Shown: positions 47,468 through 56,510 of the stretch, piece by piece
How positions within the stretch are numbered: the stretch's first letter is position 1
Layout of the letters: each line of letters opens with the position of its first letter
NCBI RefSeq assembly: GCF_027531815.1
Contig: NZ_JAPZSK010000010.1
Location: forward strand, 248,001-312,000
Origin: Gemmatimonas sp.
GTDB taxonomy: Bacteria; Gemmatimonadota; Gemmatimonadetes; Gemmatimonadales; Gemmatimonadaceae
DNA length: 64,000 bases
Reading direction: 5' to 3'
Notes under the pieces: model-generated
Told to the model about the DNA's origin: nothing
The model's input: only the letters and a program-made list of their open reading frames with translations
Database searches by the model: none
Program-made: the position numbers and the translations under genes

Positions 47468-48228
47468 GCGACCTCAGCAGCCAGGCTGCGTTCTCGGCGC
47501 CGCGCAATGAGGCGCGACACACTGATCGACACCTCGTACAGGCCGTACAGCGGGATCGTCAACAGCAGGAGCGAGGTGGGATCACTGCCTGGGGTAATGA
47601 TCGCCGCCGCGATGAGGCAGCCCACGGCCGCATGCCGCCGGAACTTCGAGAGGTACTGCGGCTGCACGATGCCGAGGGCGGACAGCAGCGCAATCACCAC
47701 CGGCAATTCGAAGACGGCACCGAACGCCAGGCACATGGAAATGACGAACCCCATGTAGTCCTTGACCGTTGGCATGATCTCCACGACGCCGCTTTGGAAC
47801 GACGCGAAGAACTGGAGCGTGACCGGGATGACGTACTTGAACGCGAGGGTCATGCCCATGAGGAACAGCAGCGCCGCCCCGACCAGCGAGGGGATGACCA
47901 CCTTCTTCTCGTGTGTGTACAGCGCCGGGGACAGAAAGCCCCAGATCTGCCACACGATCACCGGTGATGCGGCGATGAGTCCCAGGGTGATCGCCGCATC
48001 CATGGCGATATCGAAGAGATCGCCGGGGTGCGTGACGATCAGCTTGCCGGTGATGTACGGTCGAATCGGCTCGGAGAGGATGGCGACCACATCGATCTGC
48101 TTGCTGAAGATCAGGGCAAACGACACCCCAATGCCGATGGCCAGCGCGAGCGCGATCTTGAAGAGGCGCCAGCGCAACTCCTCGAGGTGCTCGAGGAACG
48201 GCATTTCCGCGGGATTGCTGCCCGACAT
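47464..48228 (-). CDS. tatC: Sec-independent translocase subunit TatC
   Basis: Twin-arginine signal receptor in the inner membrane. The 254-residue protein has PFLEHLEELRWRLFKIALAL at the N-terminus (TatC signature), six hydrophobic segments, the conserved YKxxPxLxxxEK-like cap region as SPALYTHEKKVVIPSLVGA, and FGAVFELPVVIALLSALGIV. It follows cpoB by 30 bases and overlaps lptD by four. TatA lies 13 kb away at 34743-34997, so the tat genes are split. Confidence 0.97.
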   Translation of the reverse strand: MSGSNPAEMPFLEHLEELRWRLFKIALALAIGIGVSFALIFSKQIDVVAILSEPIRPYITGKLIVTHPGDLFDIAMDAAITLGLIAASPVIVWQIWGFLSPALYTHEKKVVIPSLVGAALLFLMGMTLAFKYVIPVTLQFFASFQSGVVEIMPTVKDYMGFVISMCLAFGAVFELPVVIALLSALGIVQPQYLSKFRRHAAVGCLIAAAIITPGSDPTSLLLLTIPLYGLYEVSISVSRLIARRRERSLAAEVA

Positions 48229-48258
48229 GGGTGACTCGTTACCTGGGGTGCTGGTCGA

Positions 48259-49110
48259 TCAGCGCAGCGTCTTCAGCGTTTCCGCTGCCAGTTCGGCCTC
48301 ATCGCTGCGCGGGAACCGCGCCACGACCTGCTCGAACAGCTGCCGCGCCTGTGCCGTGTTGCCCTGCTTGAGGATGAGCTGGGCGCGCTTGTAGAGGGCC
48401 GTGGGTGCCTTCGCCGACGTGGGATACGCGCTCACGACGGCCGCGTAGGCGGCGTCCGCGGCAGCCACGTTCGCTTCCTTCGCGAGGGACTCCGCAATCC
48501 AGAACTGCGCGTCCGCCGCGTAGTCGGACTGGGGATAGTTGGTGATGAGCTCCTGGAAGGTCATGCGCGCCGTAGCCGTGGCGCCGCGCAGCAGCTGATC
48601 GCGCCCCGTCGTGTACAGCTGATTGGGGCCCGCGAGCACGTTGGCCGATGTGTCGGGCTGCGTGGGCGCCGCAGCGGGTGGCCGCGTGCCAGCGGGTCGC
48701 GTGGGGCTCCCCGCCGGGTCGGTGAGCGCCGCCGGCGGCGGGAGCATCGCGTTGCGCGCTTCCATCTCCGAGCGCAGCCGCGCAATGGTCGCCTGGCTCT
48801 GGCCGAGCAATGTCTGCACCTGCAGCAACTGCTCCCGCACGGCGCGCATTTCGCCGCGCACGTCCCCCTGAATGGCCACGGTGCGCGCGCTGACCCGCGC
48901 CAGCGAATCGCCGGCGACCTGAATGAGCCGCTGCGTTTGCAGCAGCGCCTCCCTTTGGTCCGCCTGATTCCGGAGCAGCTCCGTGCGCATGGCGGTGATG
49001 TCACCCTGCAGGATGCGCACGTCACCGCGCGTTGCGAAACAGCCCCCCGTGGCGACGAGCGCCACGAGGGGAACCAGCCGCCACACCCGGTGGACAAGCA
49101 TCGGAATCAT
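48259..49110 (-). CDS. cpoB: Tol-Pal system coordinator CpoB/YbgF-like lipoprotein
   Basis: Periplasmic TPR protein that links the Tol-Pal machine to cell-wall synthesis. The 283-residue product starts at ATG 49110 with a lipoprotein signal (LVPLVALVATGGCFA, Cys near residue 20), an N-terminal coiled-coil (RILQGDITAMRTELLRNQAD, VQTLLGQSQATIARLRSEME), a Pro-rich linker and C-terminal TPR/YbgF repeats (TARMTFQELITNYPQSDYAA, QARQLFEQVVARFPRSDEAE). The lipobox-like VATGGC is unusual for CpoB, which is normally soluble. It ends the Tol-Pal set and precedes tatC. Confidence 0.9.
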   Translation of the reverse strand: MIPMLVHRVWRLVPLVALVATGGCFATRGDVRILQGDITAMRTELLRNQADQREALLQTQRLIQVAGDSLARVSARTVAIQGDVRGEMRAVREQLLQVQTLLGQSQATIARLRSEMEARNAMLPPPAALTDPAGSPTRPAGTRPPAAAPTQPDTSANVLAGPNQLYTTGRDQLLRGATATARMTFQELITNYPQSDYAADAQFWIAESLAKEANVAAADAAYAAVVSAYPTSAKAPTALYKRAQLILKQGNTAQARQLFEQVVARFPRSDEAELAAETLKTLR

Positions 49111-49139
49111 GTCGTTGCCTTCGAATGTGGCCACGGGAC

Positions 49140-49697
49140 TCAGCTGGCCGGCTTCAGGGTCTCGCCACCGGCCGTGATCTCGAACTCGTCGCGACGATTC
49201 TTGGACCACGCGTCTTCGGTCGTTCCCGGCACCGCCGGACGCTCGCGACCGAACGACGACGTTTCGATGCGCGACGCGTCGATCCCGCGATCGGTGAGAT
49301 AGCGCTTGGCCGCCTCGGAGCGGCGACGGCCGAGCGCGATGTTGTACTCGTCACTGCCGCGCTCGTCGCAATGTCCGGCGATGCGGATGCGCAGCCCCGG
49401 ATTCACGTTCAGGATCGCGATCTTCGCATCGAGGGCCTCGCGGGCATCGTCACGCAGCTCGTCGGCGTCGTATTCGAAGAAGATGGTCTCGAGGAGACGC
49501 ATGCGCGCCGCCGCCACCTTCTCGTTGTACGCCGCCATGGTGTCGACCGGAGCCGCACGAGGGGTGGTGCGCTCGGGCGCCCGCTCCGTCGGCGTGGGAG
49601 CCGGCGTCGGGGCCGGGGCCACCGTCTTCTTCTTGCAGGCGCCAAGCATCAGCGACGAGGACATCATGACCAGCAGCAGACGAGAGGAACGCATCAT
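49140..49697 (-). CDS. pal: Peptidoglycan-associated lipoprotein Pal
   Basis: Outer-membrane lipoprotein that binds peptidoglycan and TolB. The 185-residue protein begins at ATG 49697 (or 49694) with RLLLVMMSSSLMLGAC, Cys as the lipidated residue, a Pro/Ala/Thr-rich stalk, then an OmpA-like domain: IFFEYDADELRDDAREALDA, IAGHCDERGSDEYNIALGRRR and AKRYLTDRGIDASRIETSSF, with the peptidoglycan-binding Asp and Arg conserved. GGAG precedes the start. It lies 46 bases after tolB. Confidence 0.95.
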   Translation of the reverse strand: MMRSSRLLLVMMSSSLMLGACKKKTVAPAPTPAPTPTERAPERTTPRAAPVDTMAAYNEKVAAARMRLLETIFFEYDADELRDDAREALDAKIAILNVNPGLRIRIAGHCDERGSDEYNIALGRRRSEAAKRYLTDRGIDASRIETSSFGRERPAVPGTTEDAWSKNRRDEFEITAGGETLKPAS

Positions 49698-49743
49698 GTC
49701 GAAAGGCTCCGGATTGGAGGGAGGGGTGTATGCCCGCAGGCGC

Positions 49744-51087
49744 TTACTGGGCCTGCAGGCGCGGGGACCACGCGGCAAGACGGGTTTCCGGACCGCGCGT
49801 GAGCTGGCGCGCCCGCCCGGTCTCGATGTCGACTACCCACAACTGACGCGTGCCGCTACGGTTTGAGGTGAGCACGACGTGCCGCGAGTCCGGTGCCCAC
49901 GACGGGTCGTCGTTGCGGCCATCGTTGGTCACCTGCCGTACCGACTGATCGCGCAGATTGATGGTCATGATTTGAAAGGTGCCACCGTTGCGGGACTGAA
50001 ACGCGACCAACCGACCATCCGGAGACCAATCCGGTCCCGCGCGATAGTCGCGATCGCCGAACGCCGCCGCCGTAAGCAGTTCCACGTTCGTACCATCCAG
50101 ATCGCTAATATAAACCTCCGGATGCCCGGAGCGATCGGACATGAACGCCACGCGCTGACCGTCGGGGCTGAACGTGGGCTGCGCGCTGGCGCGCCCGCGC
50201 CCCACCGTCACGCGCCGTGGCGCCCCGCCGTCGAACGGCTGGGCGAAGAGGTCGGTACCGGAGTCGGAGCCACGCGCGTAGAGCAGCGTCCGCCCATCGG
50301 GGGAGATAGCCGGCGTGGTGTGCTCGACCCCGGGAGCACTGGCCAGTACGCGCTGGGCGCCAGTGGCGAGATCGGTGAACATCACCGGATTCCGCACCCC
50401 GTCGAGCACCGTGTACACAATGCCGCGCCCACTCGGCAGCCACTGCGGTGACATCCCGCTCGCCGTCACCGGGATCACATTTGCTCCGTCGCTGTCAACT
50501 GTCCACACCCGGCCGGCGCGGGTAAACGCAATGCGGGTCTGCGCAATGCCACGCTGGCCCGTGATCCACTCTTCCACGGCGTCTGCCACGCCGTGCACCG
50601 CCAGCCGCCAAGCGGGGGAGAGCGCACCGGCGGGAAGCGGGAAGTCCTTCTGATTGCGCACGCTCTTGAGCCCCACATCGTGCAGGATCACCCGGACCCA
50701 GCCGCTCGGCAGCACCGAGACCTGCACGATGCCATCGACGCCCAGCTTGGCAAACAGCGCCCAGTTGATCGCCCCCGTCACGGCAGGCGACGCAGACGCG
50801 CTCACCACGGTGAAGCGGTCGCTGAAATCGAAATCGCGGCTCAGGATGGTGGTCAGCGAATCCCCGTTGGCACCGCGAACCGGAAGCACGATCAGGGCGC
50901 TCTTCTCTCCCGGACGGTACTGCAACCCCAGACTGACGCCCTTGGTTGGCTGTGCCAGGAGCACGGGGACCGGCGCTGACACCAGGACACCGAGGGCGAC
51001 CGCGGCACCTACCAGCGCCCCCCGGAAAACACGAGGAACGCGAGAGCGCGCAGACACCATCGGCAGAAGCGGGGAAAACGGAGTCAT
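49744..51087 (-). CDS. tolB: Tol-Pal system beta-propeller protein TolB
   Basis: Periplasmic beta-propeller that exchanges between Pal and TolA. The product of about 447 residues has a signal peptide (FRGALVGAAVALGVLVSAPVPV), an N-terminal alpha/beta domain (FDFSDRFTVVSASASPAVTG, LFAKLGVDGIVQVSVLPSGW) and at least five WD40-like PD40 blades (SPDGRTLLYARGSDSGTDLF, SPDGQRVAFMSDRSGHPEVY, WSPDGRLVAFQSRNGGTFQI, APDSRHVVLTSNRSGTRQLW). Start is ATG at 51087 or 51060. It lies 13 bases after tolA. Confidence 0.95.
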   Translation of the reverse strand: MTPFSPLLPMVSARSRVPRVFRGALVGAAVALGVLVSAPVPVLLAQPTKGVSLGLQYRPGEKSALIVLPVRGANGDSLTTILSRDFDFSDRFTVVSASASPAVTGAINWALFAKLGVDGIVQVSVLPSGWVRVILHDVGLKSVRNQKDFPLPAGALSPAWRLAVHGVADAVEEWITGQRGIAQTRIAFTRAGRVWTVDSDGANVIPVTASGMSPQWLPSGRGIVYTVLDGVRNPVMFTDLATGAQRVLASAPGVEHTTPAISPDGRTLLYARGSDSGTDLFAQPFDGGAPRRVTVGRGRASAQPTFSPDGQRVAFMSDRSGHPEVYISDLDGTNVELLTAAAFGDRDYRAGPDWSPDGRLVAFQSRNGGTFQIMTINLRDQSVRQVTNDGRNDDPSWAPDSRHVVLTSNRSGTRQLWVVDIETGRARQLTRGPETRLAAWSPRLQAQ

Positions 51088-51100
51088 CGGACCTGGCACG

Positions 51101-51862
51101 TCACTGCGGACGCAGCGCGTAATCGAAAGTGAAATAGACCACCAGCACATCGTCGGCCCATCCGGCCGGGAGCGCACCGAAGCTCCGGGTACTCCCGACC
51201 GCCTCGATGGCTCCCATGGCATCGAGGTCGTATAGCCGGTCACCGGAGCGCTTGACCACCTCGATGCCAACCACGGTGCCGTCGCGGCGTATCATGAACT
51301 TGAGCTCCGTGACCAGCGCCGCCGACACGCGCCGTGGCGACCAGTTGAGAGCTATCTGACGCACGATGTTGGACAGGTACCCGGGATACGGGAACGCGAT
51401 CCCATCCGTGCGCACATTCGCCACGTCCGCCCCGCGCGTGCCGGTGGCACCGGCGCCAGACCTGGGCGCCGCGTTGCTCTTGGTTGCCGTGGGCGACGGT
51501 GCGTTGCGGGCTCCCCCTTTCTTGGTCCGATCGGTGGAGGGCGTGGCCTTGGGAGACGGCAAGACCTTCTTCGCCTTGGTCGGCGCAGGGATCGTCTTCT
51601 CCTCTTCGACACGCTCCGCCCCGGCAACGTCCTGCTGCGACGCCGTGGCCTCCGTGGTCGGCGTCTCGACACCCGCCTGACGGGGGCCGGCCTGCCCGAC
51701 CAACTCGACCCGATAAACCGGCGGGCGGGATTCCGCCGGCCGCGTCCCTGCCCACAGCAGGAAGGCCACGAGTGCGCCATGGACGGCCATGGAGACCACG
51801 AGGCCGGTCCCCAGGGCCCCCCGCCCTGCCCGCGGTGCGCGAGCCGCCGCCACCGTCGCCAT
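51101..51862 (-). CDS. tolA: TolA/TonB-like energy transducer
   Basis: Inner-membrane protein spanning the periplasm in the Tol machine. The 253-residue protein has a single N-terminal membrane helix (GLVVSMAVHGALVAFLLWAG), a long Pro/Ala/Lys-rich region (about 50-155) and a C-terminal domain of TonB/TolA type (GYLSNIVRQIALNWSPRRVS, LKFMIRRDGTVVGIEVVKRS, AIEAVGSTRSFGALPAGW). The C-domain looks more like TonB_C/TolA hybrids of Gemmatimonadota-like groups than E. coli TolA. Position between tolR and tolB indicates the TolA role; it might also serve the TonB-dependent receptor. Confidence 0.88.
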   Translation of the reverse strand: MATVAAARAPRAGRGALGTGLVVSMAVHGALVAFLLWAGTRPAESRPPVYRVELVGQAGPRQAGVETPTTEATASQQDVAGAERVEEEKTIPAPTKAKKVLPSPKATPSTDRTKKGGARNAPSPTATKSNAAPRSGAGATGTRGADVANVRTDGIAFPYPGYLSNIVRQIALNWSPRRVSAALVTELKFMIRRDGTVVGIEVVKRSGDRLYDLDAMGAIEAVGSTRSFGALPAGWADDVLVVYFTFDYALRPQ

Positions 51863-51864
51863 GC

Positions 51865-52278
51865 TCAGCGCGGCTCGTCGGGCTCGGCGACCAGCCCGAC
51901 CTCGGTGATGCCACGCGCCTTCATGGCGGCCACCACGCGGATGACCGTGCCGTAGTCCACGCCGGCGTCCGCACGCACGAAGACGCCCCCCGCGCCCTTG
52001 CGATCAGAGAGCGCCTTGATGCTGCCGGCGAACTCCTCGAAGGTGAGCTTGGTGTCATCGACAAAAATCTGACCGCGGCGATCCACGGTGACCACCAGGC
52101 CGTTCTTCGGCTCGAGCGGCTTGACCTCCGCCGTGGGCAGGGCAATGTCCACCCCCCCCTGCATCATCGGGGCTGTGATCATGAAAATGATCATCAGCAG
52201 CATCATCACGTCGATGAGAGAAACGACGTTGATTTCGGCGTTCACCCCGAGACGTTCACCACGACGGCCGCGGCGCAT
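51865..52278 (-). CDS. tolR: TolR/ExbD family biopolymer transporter
   Basis: Peptidoglycan-binding proton-channel partner of TolQ. The 137-residue protein has a cytoplasmic N-terminus, one membrane helix with the functional Asp (VVSLIDVMMLLMIIFMITAP), and a periplasmic domain with LPTAEVKPLEPKNGLVVTVD, IFVDDTKLTFEEF and GVFVRADAGVDYGTVIRVV. It lies three bases after tolQ and two before tolA. The Asp in the SLIDVMM motif is the proton-path residue. Confidence 0.95.
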   Translation of the reverse strand: MRRGRRGERLGVNAEINVVSLIDVMMLLMIIFMITAPMMQGGVDIALPTAEVKPLEPKNGLVVTVDRRGQIFVDDTKLTFEEFAGSIKALSDRKGAGGVFVRADAGVDYGTVIRVVAAMKARGITEVGLVAEPDEPR

Positions 52279-52281
52279 GCG

Positions 52282-53034
52282 TCAGATCCGCCCTTCGCGA
52301 ACCATCAGGGCGATGAGCTCGGACCCGAAACCCTCAAGCTCATTGTCGAGGCGATTGAGGCGTGCCGCAAACACGTTGTAGGCGAAAGCCGCGGGAATGG
52401 CCACGGCGAGCGCCGCTGCCGTGGCGATGAGGGCCGTGGCAATTCCCGGAGCCACCGCCCCGATGTTCCCCGATCCCTTCGTGGCGATTCCCTCAAATGC
52501 CTCGATCACACCCAACACGGTGCCGAACAGTCCGATGAGCGGACTCACGCTACCTACCGTCGCCAGCCACGGAACGAACCGCCCCAGCGCTTCCCGCTCG
52601 CGCCCGGTCTGTGAATCGAGCAGCAGACGGAGCGCCTCGACCTGCGACCCGGAGAGCCTCGCCGTGCGGTCGGAAGTGGCTCCCAAGGCCGGCTTGGTAT
52701 CGTTGAGGAACTGCACGGCCCGAGCGAAGACCGCCGTGAACGGACTGGGCTTCGACCGCTGCGCCAGCATCATGGCCTCGTCGATGCCCCGCGCCCGTTC
52801 GAACTCGCGCACGAAGGCGTTGCCCCCCGACTCGGCACTGCTGAACGTGCGCCACTTCGCGAACATGATGGCCCACGACAGCAACGACAGCACCGCCAGC
52901 AACCCGAGGACCGCCTTGGTCACCGGGTCGCTGGTGAGAATCAGCTGCACAAACGAACGTGGCGCGGCAGCGCCGCCCTGCGTGGACAGCTGCAGGAGCA
53001 GCAGGGCACCGGACAACGCCCCGACCCCCGTCAC
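52282..53034 (-). CDS. tolQ: TolQ/ExbB-type proton channel protein
   Basis: Proton channel of the Tol-Pal machine. The 250-residue protein has three membrane segments: about 40-60 (KAVLGLLAVLSLLSWAIMF), 150-175 (VPWLATVGSVSPLIGLFGTV, with the family TVxxxPLIGLxGTVxG pattern) and 195-220 (IATALIATAAALAVAIPAAFAYN). GTG at 53034 overlaps the epimerase stop as GTGA. The conserved Thr and Pro residues of ExbB/TolQ channels are present. Confidence 0.94.
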   Translation of the reverse strand: MTGVGALSGALLLLQLSTQGGAAAPRSFVQLILTSDPVTKAVLGLLAVLSLLSWAIMFAKWRTFSSAESGGNAFVREFERARGIDEAMMLAQRSKPSPFTAVFARAVQFLNDTKPALGATSDRTARLSGSQVEALRLLLDSQTGREREALGRFVPWLATVGSVSPLIGLFGTVLGVIEAFEGIATKGSGNIGAVAPGIATALIATAAALAVAIPAAFAYNVFAARLNRLDNELEGFGSELIALMVREGRI

Positions 53035-54008
53035 GCCGTGGCCTCAGCGGCCAGCCGCGCGCGACGATCGGCGAAAAACCGATAGGTGTTGGCGAGTCCG
53101 TCAGCCAGAGACACCTCCGGCGCCCAGCCAAGCACGGCACGCGCCTTGTCCGTCTGCAGCGCCGACCGGGCCAACTCGCCCGGGCGGGCGGGCGCATACT
53201 CAATGGGCGCAGTTGCCCCGGACACCGTGCGCAGTGTCTCGGCGAGCGCGTTGACCGTCGTCTCGAGACTGGTGCCGATGTTGAAGGCGCGCGCGTCAAG
53301 GCGCCCCTTGGGCGGCAGCTCGCGCGTGGCCGCCAGAAAATTGGCGCGCGCCACATCGCCGGCGTACACGTAATCCCGCGTCTGTTCACCGTCGCCAAAC
53401 ACCGTGAGCGGGCGGCCATCGAGCAGCCGATTACAGAAGATCGCCACAACCCCGGCCTCGCCGTGCGGATCCTGCCGTGGCCCATAGACGTTCCCGTAGC
53501 GCAAGGCGACCGTCTCGAGGCCGTGGACGCGGCCGTAGTACGCCAGGTAATACTCGACCGCCAGCTTCGCGATGCCGTACGGCGCTTCCGGATCCTTGGC
53601 GAACGCTTCCGTGCTTGGCGGGGGATCGAAATCGCCATACAGCGCACCGCCCGTGGACGAGAACACCGTGCGTGTCGGATAACCGCTGGCGCGCACCGCC
53701 TCCATGATGTTGAGCGTACCGAGCACGTTGCGCGTCGCATCATACACCGGATCATTGACGCTGCGTCGCACGTCGATCTGCGCCGCCAGATGACAGATCA
53801 CGTCGAAGCTTCCATCATGGACCAGCGCCGACGCCTCCGCCGACGTAATGCACCCACGCACGAACCGAGCGGATGCCGGGAGGTTCTCTTCGCGACCACT
53901 GGACAAGTCGTCGAGAATGGTGACGGTCCAGCCTTCTGCCACGAAGCGATCTGCCACGTGTGAGCCGATGAACCCGGCACCTCCCGTCACCAGGACTGAT
54001 TTCGCCAT
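53031..54008 (-). CDS. NAD-dependent epimerase (UDP-glucose 4-epimerase family)
   Basis: A 325-residue extended SDR. It has VLVTGGAGFIGSHVADRF (NAD-binding GxxGxxG), HLAAQIDVRRSV, SSTGGALYG (catalytic Ser region), the YGIAK Tyr/Lys pair and RYGNVYGPRQDPHGEAGVVA, typical of GalE-like sugar-nucleotide epimerases. The substrate is probably UDP-glucose or UDP-GlcNAc. It is the first gene of the tol array and overlaps tolQ by four bases, tying sugar-nucleotide supply to envelope assembly. A terminator of the previous gene lies 55-90 bases upstream. Confidence 0.88.
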   Translation of the reverse strand: MAKSVLVTGGAGFIGSHVADRFVAEGWTVTILDDLSSGREENLPASARFVRGCITSAEASALVHDGSFDVICHLAAQIDVRRSVNDPVYDATRNVLGTLNIMEAVRASGYPTRTVFSSTGGALYGDFDPPPSTEAFAKDPEAPYGIAKLAVEYYLAYYGRVHGLETVALRYGNVYGPRQDPHGEAGVVAIFCNRLLDGRPLTVFGDGEQTRDYVYAGDVARANFLAATRELPPKGRLDARAFNIGTSLETTVNALAETLRTVSGATAPIEYAPARPGELARSALQTDKARAVLGWAPEVSLADGLANTYRFFADRRARLAAEATA

Positions 54009-54058
54009 GCCGCTCGCTGCCTCGCCGTCGGAGTGATGTTGTCGTGGTTCCCGTCAAT

Positions 54059-54098
54059 GTAAACACGCGCCGGGGGCCACGGGGCACCCGGCGCGTGT
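54059..54098 (-). terminator. Terminator after the LysM gene
   Basis: On the minus strand a 12-bp stem (54098-54087 with 54074-54063, ACACGCGCCGGG and its complement) with a short inner stem is followed by TTTACATT. It lies 96 bases after the LysM gene stop and upstream of the epimerase-tol run; the TTTACA after it may also serve as a -35 element for that run. Confidence 0.65.
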
Positions 54099-54193
54099 GG
54101 ATATTCTCGAGACGCCGCACGATGTGATCTTTCCACTCGTGCGCAGCCGCTATGCCGGCAACAACCGTTGGTGACGGGCGTCGCCGGATTTGC

Positions 54194-55681
54194 TCAGGGC
54201 GCTTTTGCGTAGCGACGCGCCGTCATGCCGACCGCAATGTCGGTCTGATACTGCTGGGTGATGATGGCCGTGGCATGATCACGATCGGCCCGTACCACAC
54301 GCACCGTCGCAGCGAGCGCTTCGGTCGTGCCCTGCGCAATCCGGCGGTAGATCGCCAGTTCATCGCCAGCCATCAGGCCGCCGGCACTCCCGGCCGAGAG
54401 CAGCATGAAGCTCTGCAGGGTCGGCTGTCCCTCGTGGGGGTCGAGCCAGGCAATGGTGGCCGACACATCCGGGGTGTCCAGACGTGTGGCCTTCACCCAC
54501 GGCGCACTGCCTTCGGGAGCAGGCAGCAGGTGCTGCCCCTCTTCAATGCGCCCGGACTGCCGTCGCACCATCGCCAGCGCAGGCTTCCCTGCCTCGGCCT
54601 TCACCACCTCGAGCACGCCAGTCGGTTGCACCAGCAACTGCCCACGCACCAGCAGCGAGGGGGGGCCAAAGGCGATGAGACGGTCGCCCACCTTGTAGTT
54701 CTGCAGCGCCGGGGCTTGCAGCTCGACCTGATCGGTCATGATGGCCCGCTGGGGATACGCATCGCCGGTGGACTGCGACGATCCGACGCGTCCGGCCAAA
54801 CGGCCCGCCTTGGCAAGCACCGCCTCGGCCATCACGAACGGCGCCGACTGAAATTCGGCAACGCGCGGCGCCGGTGTGTTCGGCCGCAGGACCGCCCGCG
54901 TACGCCGCTCCGCCTCGGCGGCATCCGGAAGATCTCGATGGAAGACGGTCGCGATCTCATTCGCCTTGCGCGACGCCATGGCAACTTCCTGATCGACCAG
55001 CCCGACTCGACGCGCGCCGCGCTCGCCCACCAGCGTGCCCACACTCGGGCTGAGACCGGCGCGCCCGGTGTCGGCGGTCGCCGCCACCTTGGCGGTCGTC
55101 GCGCTCGGCGCAGGAGTCGGCGCAGCAGGTGCCACCGGTGCCGCCGATGCCGCGCGCGCGCCAGTGCGCCCGGCATTCCCCTTCCCCGCTGTCTGCGCGG
55201 CAAGGGAACCCGCGGGCGACTTGGCCGGCGTGGCCTCGGGAACAGGCGGCAGCGTACCTTCGCCGGCCTTGGCAAGGGCGGCCCTGGGCACTGTACTGTC
55301 AGCAGGGGCCGCCGCGACCTCGCCGGCCTTCGGCCCACGGACCGCAGGACGCGCCGGAACCTTCAACCGCATTCCCACGCGGAGCGGCGGTTCGGCTGCC
55401 ACAGACAGTCCATTCGAGCGGGCCAACGACTGCCACTGGTGACCGTCGCCATGGTAGCGCGCGGCGAGCCCCCATAGGGTTTCGCCCCGCTTCACCACAT
55501 GCACCCGCGTGGACGCCTCGGATGCTGCCGACGGCGTGCTCTGCGCGTGCAGCATGGCGGGGCGCCAGACGAGCAGCAGGGCCAGCGTGGCCAGAGCCGC
55601 AATGAGAAGACGGGACAGCACGGCTCTCGCAGGGCTGTCCGTGACGGCGGTGGAGGCGTGCGCCCGATTGGCAGCGCGCAT
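54194..55681 (-). CDS. LysM-domain exported protein
   Basis: A 495-residue exported or membrane-anchored protein. An N-terminal hydrophobic segment (LLIAALATLALLLVWRPAML, about 26-45) is followed by one LysM domain (VHVVKRGETLWGLAARYHG, WQSLARSNGLSVAAEPPLRV, about 60-108) that should bind peptidoglycan, a long Ala/Pro/Thr linker (110-230) and a folded C-terminal half with repeated beta-rich segments (KVGDRLIAFGPPSLLVRGQL, SAGGLMAGDELAIYRRIAQG). No catalytic domain is recognised. It lies between ssb and the tol run, with its own promoter and terminator. Confidence 0.85.
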   Translation of the reverse strand: MRAANRAHASTAVTDSPARAVLSRLLIAALATLALLLVWRPAMLHAQSTPSAASEASTRVHVVKRGETLWGLAARYHGDGHQWQSLARSNGLSVAAEPPLRVGMRLKVPARPAVRGPKAGEVAAAPADSTVPRAALAKAGEGTLPPVPEATPAKSPAGSLAAQTAGKGNAGRTGARAASAAPVAPAAPTPAPSATTAKVAATADTGRAGLSPSVGTLVGERGARRVGLVDQEVAMASRKANEIATVFHRDLPDAAEAERRTRAVLRPNTPAPRVAEFQSAPFVMAEAVLAKAGRLAGRVGSSQSTGDAYPQRAIMTDQVELQAPALQNYKVGDRLIAFGPPSLLVRGQLLVQPTGVLEVVKAEAGKPALAMVRRQSGRIEEGQHLLPAPEGSAPWVKATRLDTPDVSATIAWLDPHEGQPTLQSFMLLSAGSAGGLMAGDELAIYRRIAQGTTEALAATVRVVRADRDHATAIITQQYQTDIAVGMTARRYAKAP

Positions 55682-55805
55682 CAGCGAACCTCGACAGGGG
55701 AAGGGTCAGGGCATCCGAAGGGGCGGACGCCAAAGGAGCCGCGCCGAAGCCGCGCACGGTGTACCCGTACGAGAGACGCCTGCCCGCGCCCACGGTAACG
55801 ACGAC

Positions 55806-55834
55806 AGCATATCGGTCTCGGCGCTTCCTGTCAC
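55806..55834 (-). promoter_or_regulatory. Promoter of the LysM gene
   Basis: On the minus strand GTGACA (55834-55829) and TATGCT (55811-55806) are separated by exactly 17 bases, with matches of 5/6 and 4/6 to sigma70 consensus. The leader to the ATG at 55681 is about 118 bases. Between this promoter and ssb an 8-bp inverted repeat (55848-55855 with 55866-55873) has no T tail. Confidence 0.5.
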
Positions 55835-55892
55835 ACCGCGGGCATTCCCCTGGCGACGCCAGCGCCGCCAGGGTCCCGCCCCTCACCCAGCG

Positions 55893-56402
55893 TCAGAACG
55901 GCAGGTCGTCGTCTTCGTCGTTGAGGGCGCCAGGGAAATCATTGAAATCGTCGGCACCCGCCGGGGTCGCAGCCTTGCGCGGGGCAGCGGGTGATGATGG
56001 GGCCGCACGGCGCGGCGCCGCGTCCATGTCATCTCCACCGCCCATACCGCCAGCGCGACCACCAAGCAGCATGAGTTCCTTGACCTTGATCTCAGTGGTG
56101 TACTTGGTCTGCCCCTCCTTGTCCGTCCACTGGCGGTACTCGATCTCTCCCTCGACGTAGATCTTTTCGCCCTTGCGCACGTACTTCTCGACGACATCCG
56201 CGAGGCCGGTCCCGCGCCCGCTGTTCCATACGACGCAGCGATGCCACTCCGTCTTTTCCTGCTTGTTGCCACTCTGATCCGTCCACTGGCGGCCCGTCGC
56301 CAGTGAGAACGTCGCGACTCGGCCGCCGGTCCCGACGGTACGGACTTCGGGATCTCCCCCGACGTTGCCAATGAGAATGGCCTTGTTCAGGCTGCGGCTC
56401 AC
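55893..56402 (-). CDS. ssb: Single-stranded DNA-binding protein
   Basis: Coats single-stranded DNA in replication, repair and recombination. The 169-residue protein has an OB fold (SRSLNKAILIGNVGGDPEVR, TFSLATGRQWTDQSGNKQEK, EWHRCVVWNSGRGTGLADVV, EKYVRKGEKIYVEGEIEYRQ), a Gly/Ala-rich linker, and the acidic C-terminal tip DDDLPF that recruits partners. The GTG at 56402 is preceded by a strong GAGGAGG, which settles the start. Confidence 0.97.
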   Translation of the reverse strand: MSRSLNKAILIGNVGGDPEVRTVGTGGRVATFSLATGRQWTDQSGNKQEKTEWHRCVVWNSGRGTGLADVVEKYVRKGEKIYVEGEIEYRQWTDKEGQTKYTTEIKVKELMLLGGRAGGMGGGDDMDAAPRRAAPSSPAAPRKAATPAGADDFNDFPGALNDEDDDLPF

Positions 56403-56510
56403 GTTGCCTCCTCAGAATCGAAATTGAACGCCGATGATGCATCGAACGATGGGAACATACGGCACACTCGGCAGGACGCGTTAACCGGCAAAACGCCGGG
56501 ACCATCAATC

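Noticed and set aside
56485..56499. Small hairpin between rimI and ssb as a terminator
   Set aside because: Only a 5-bp stem with a two-base T tail; could be chance in GC-rich DNA.
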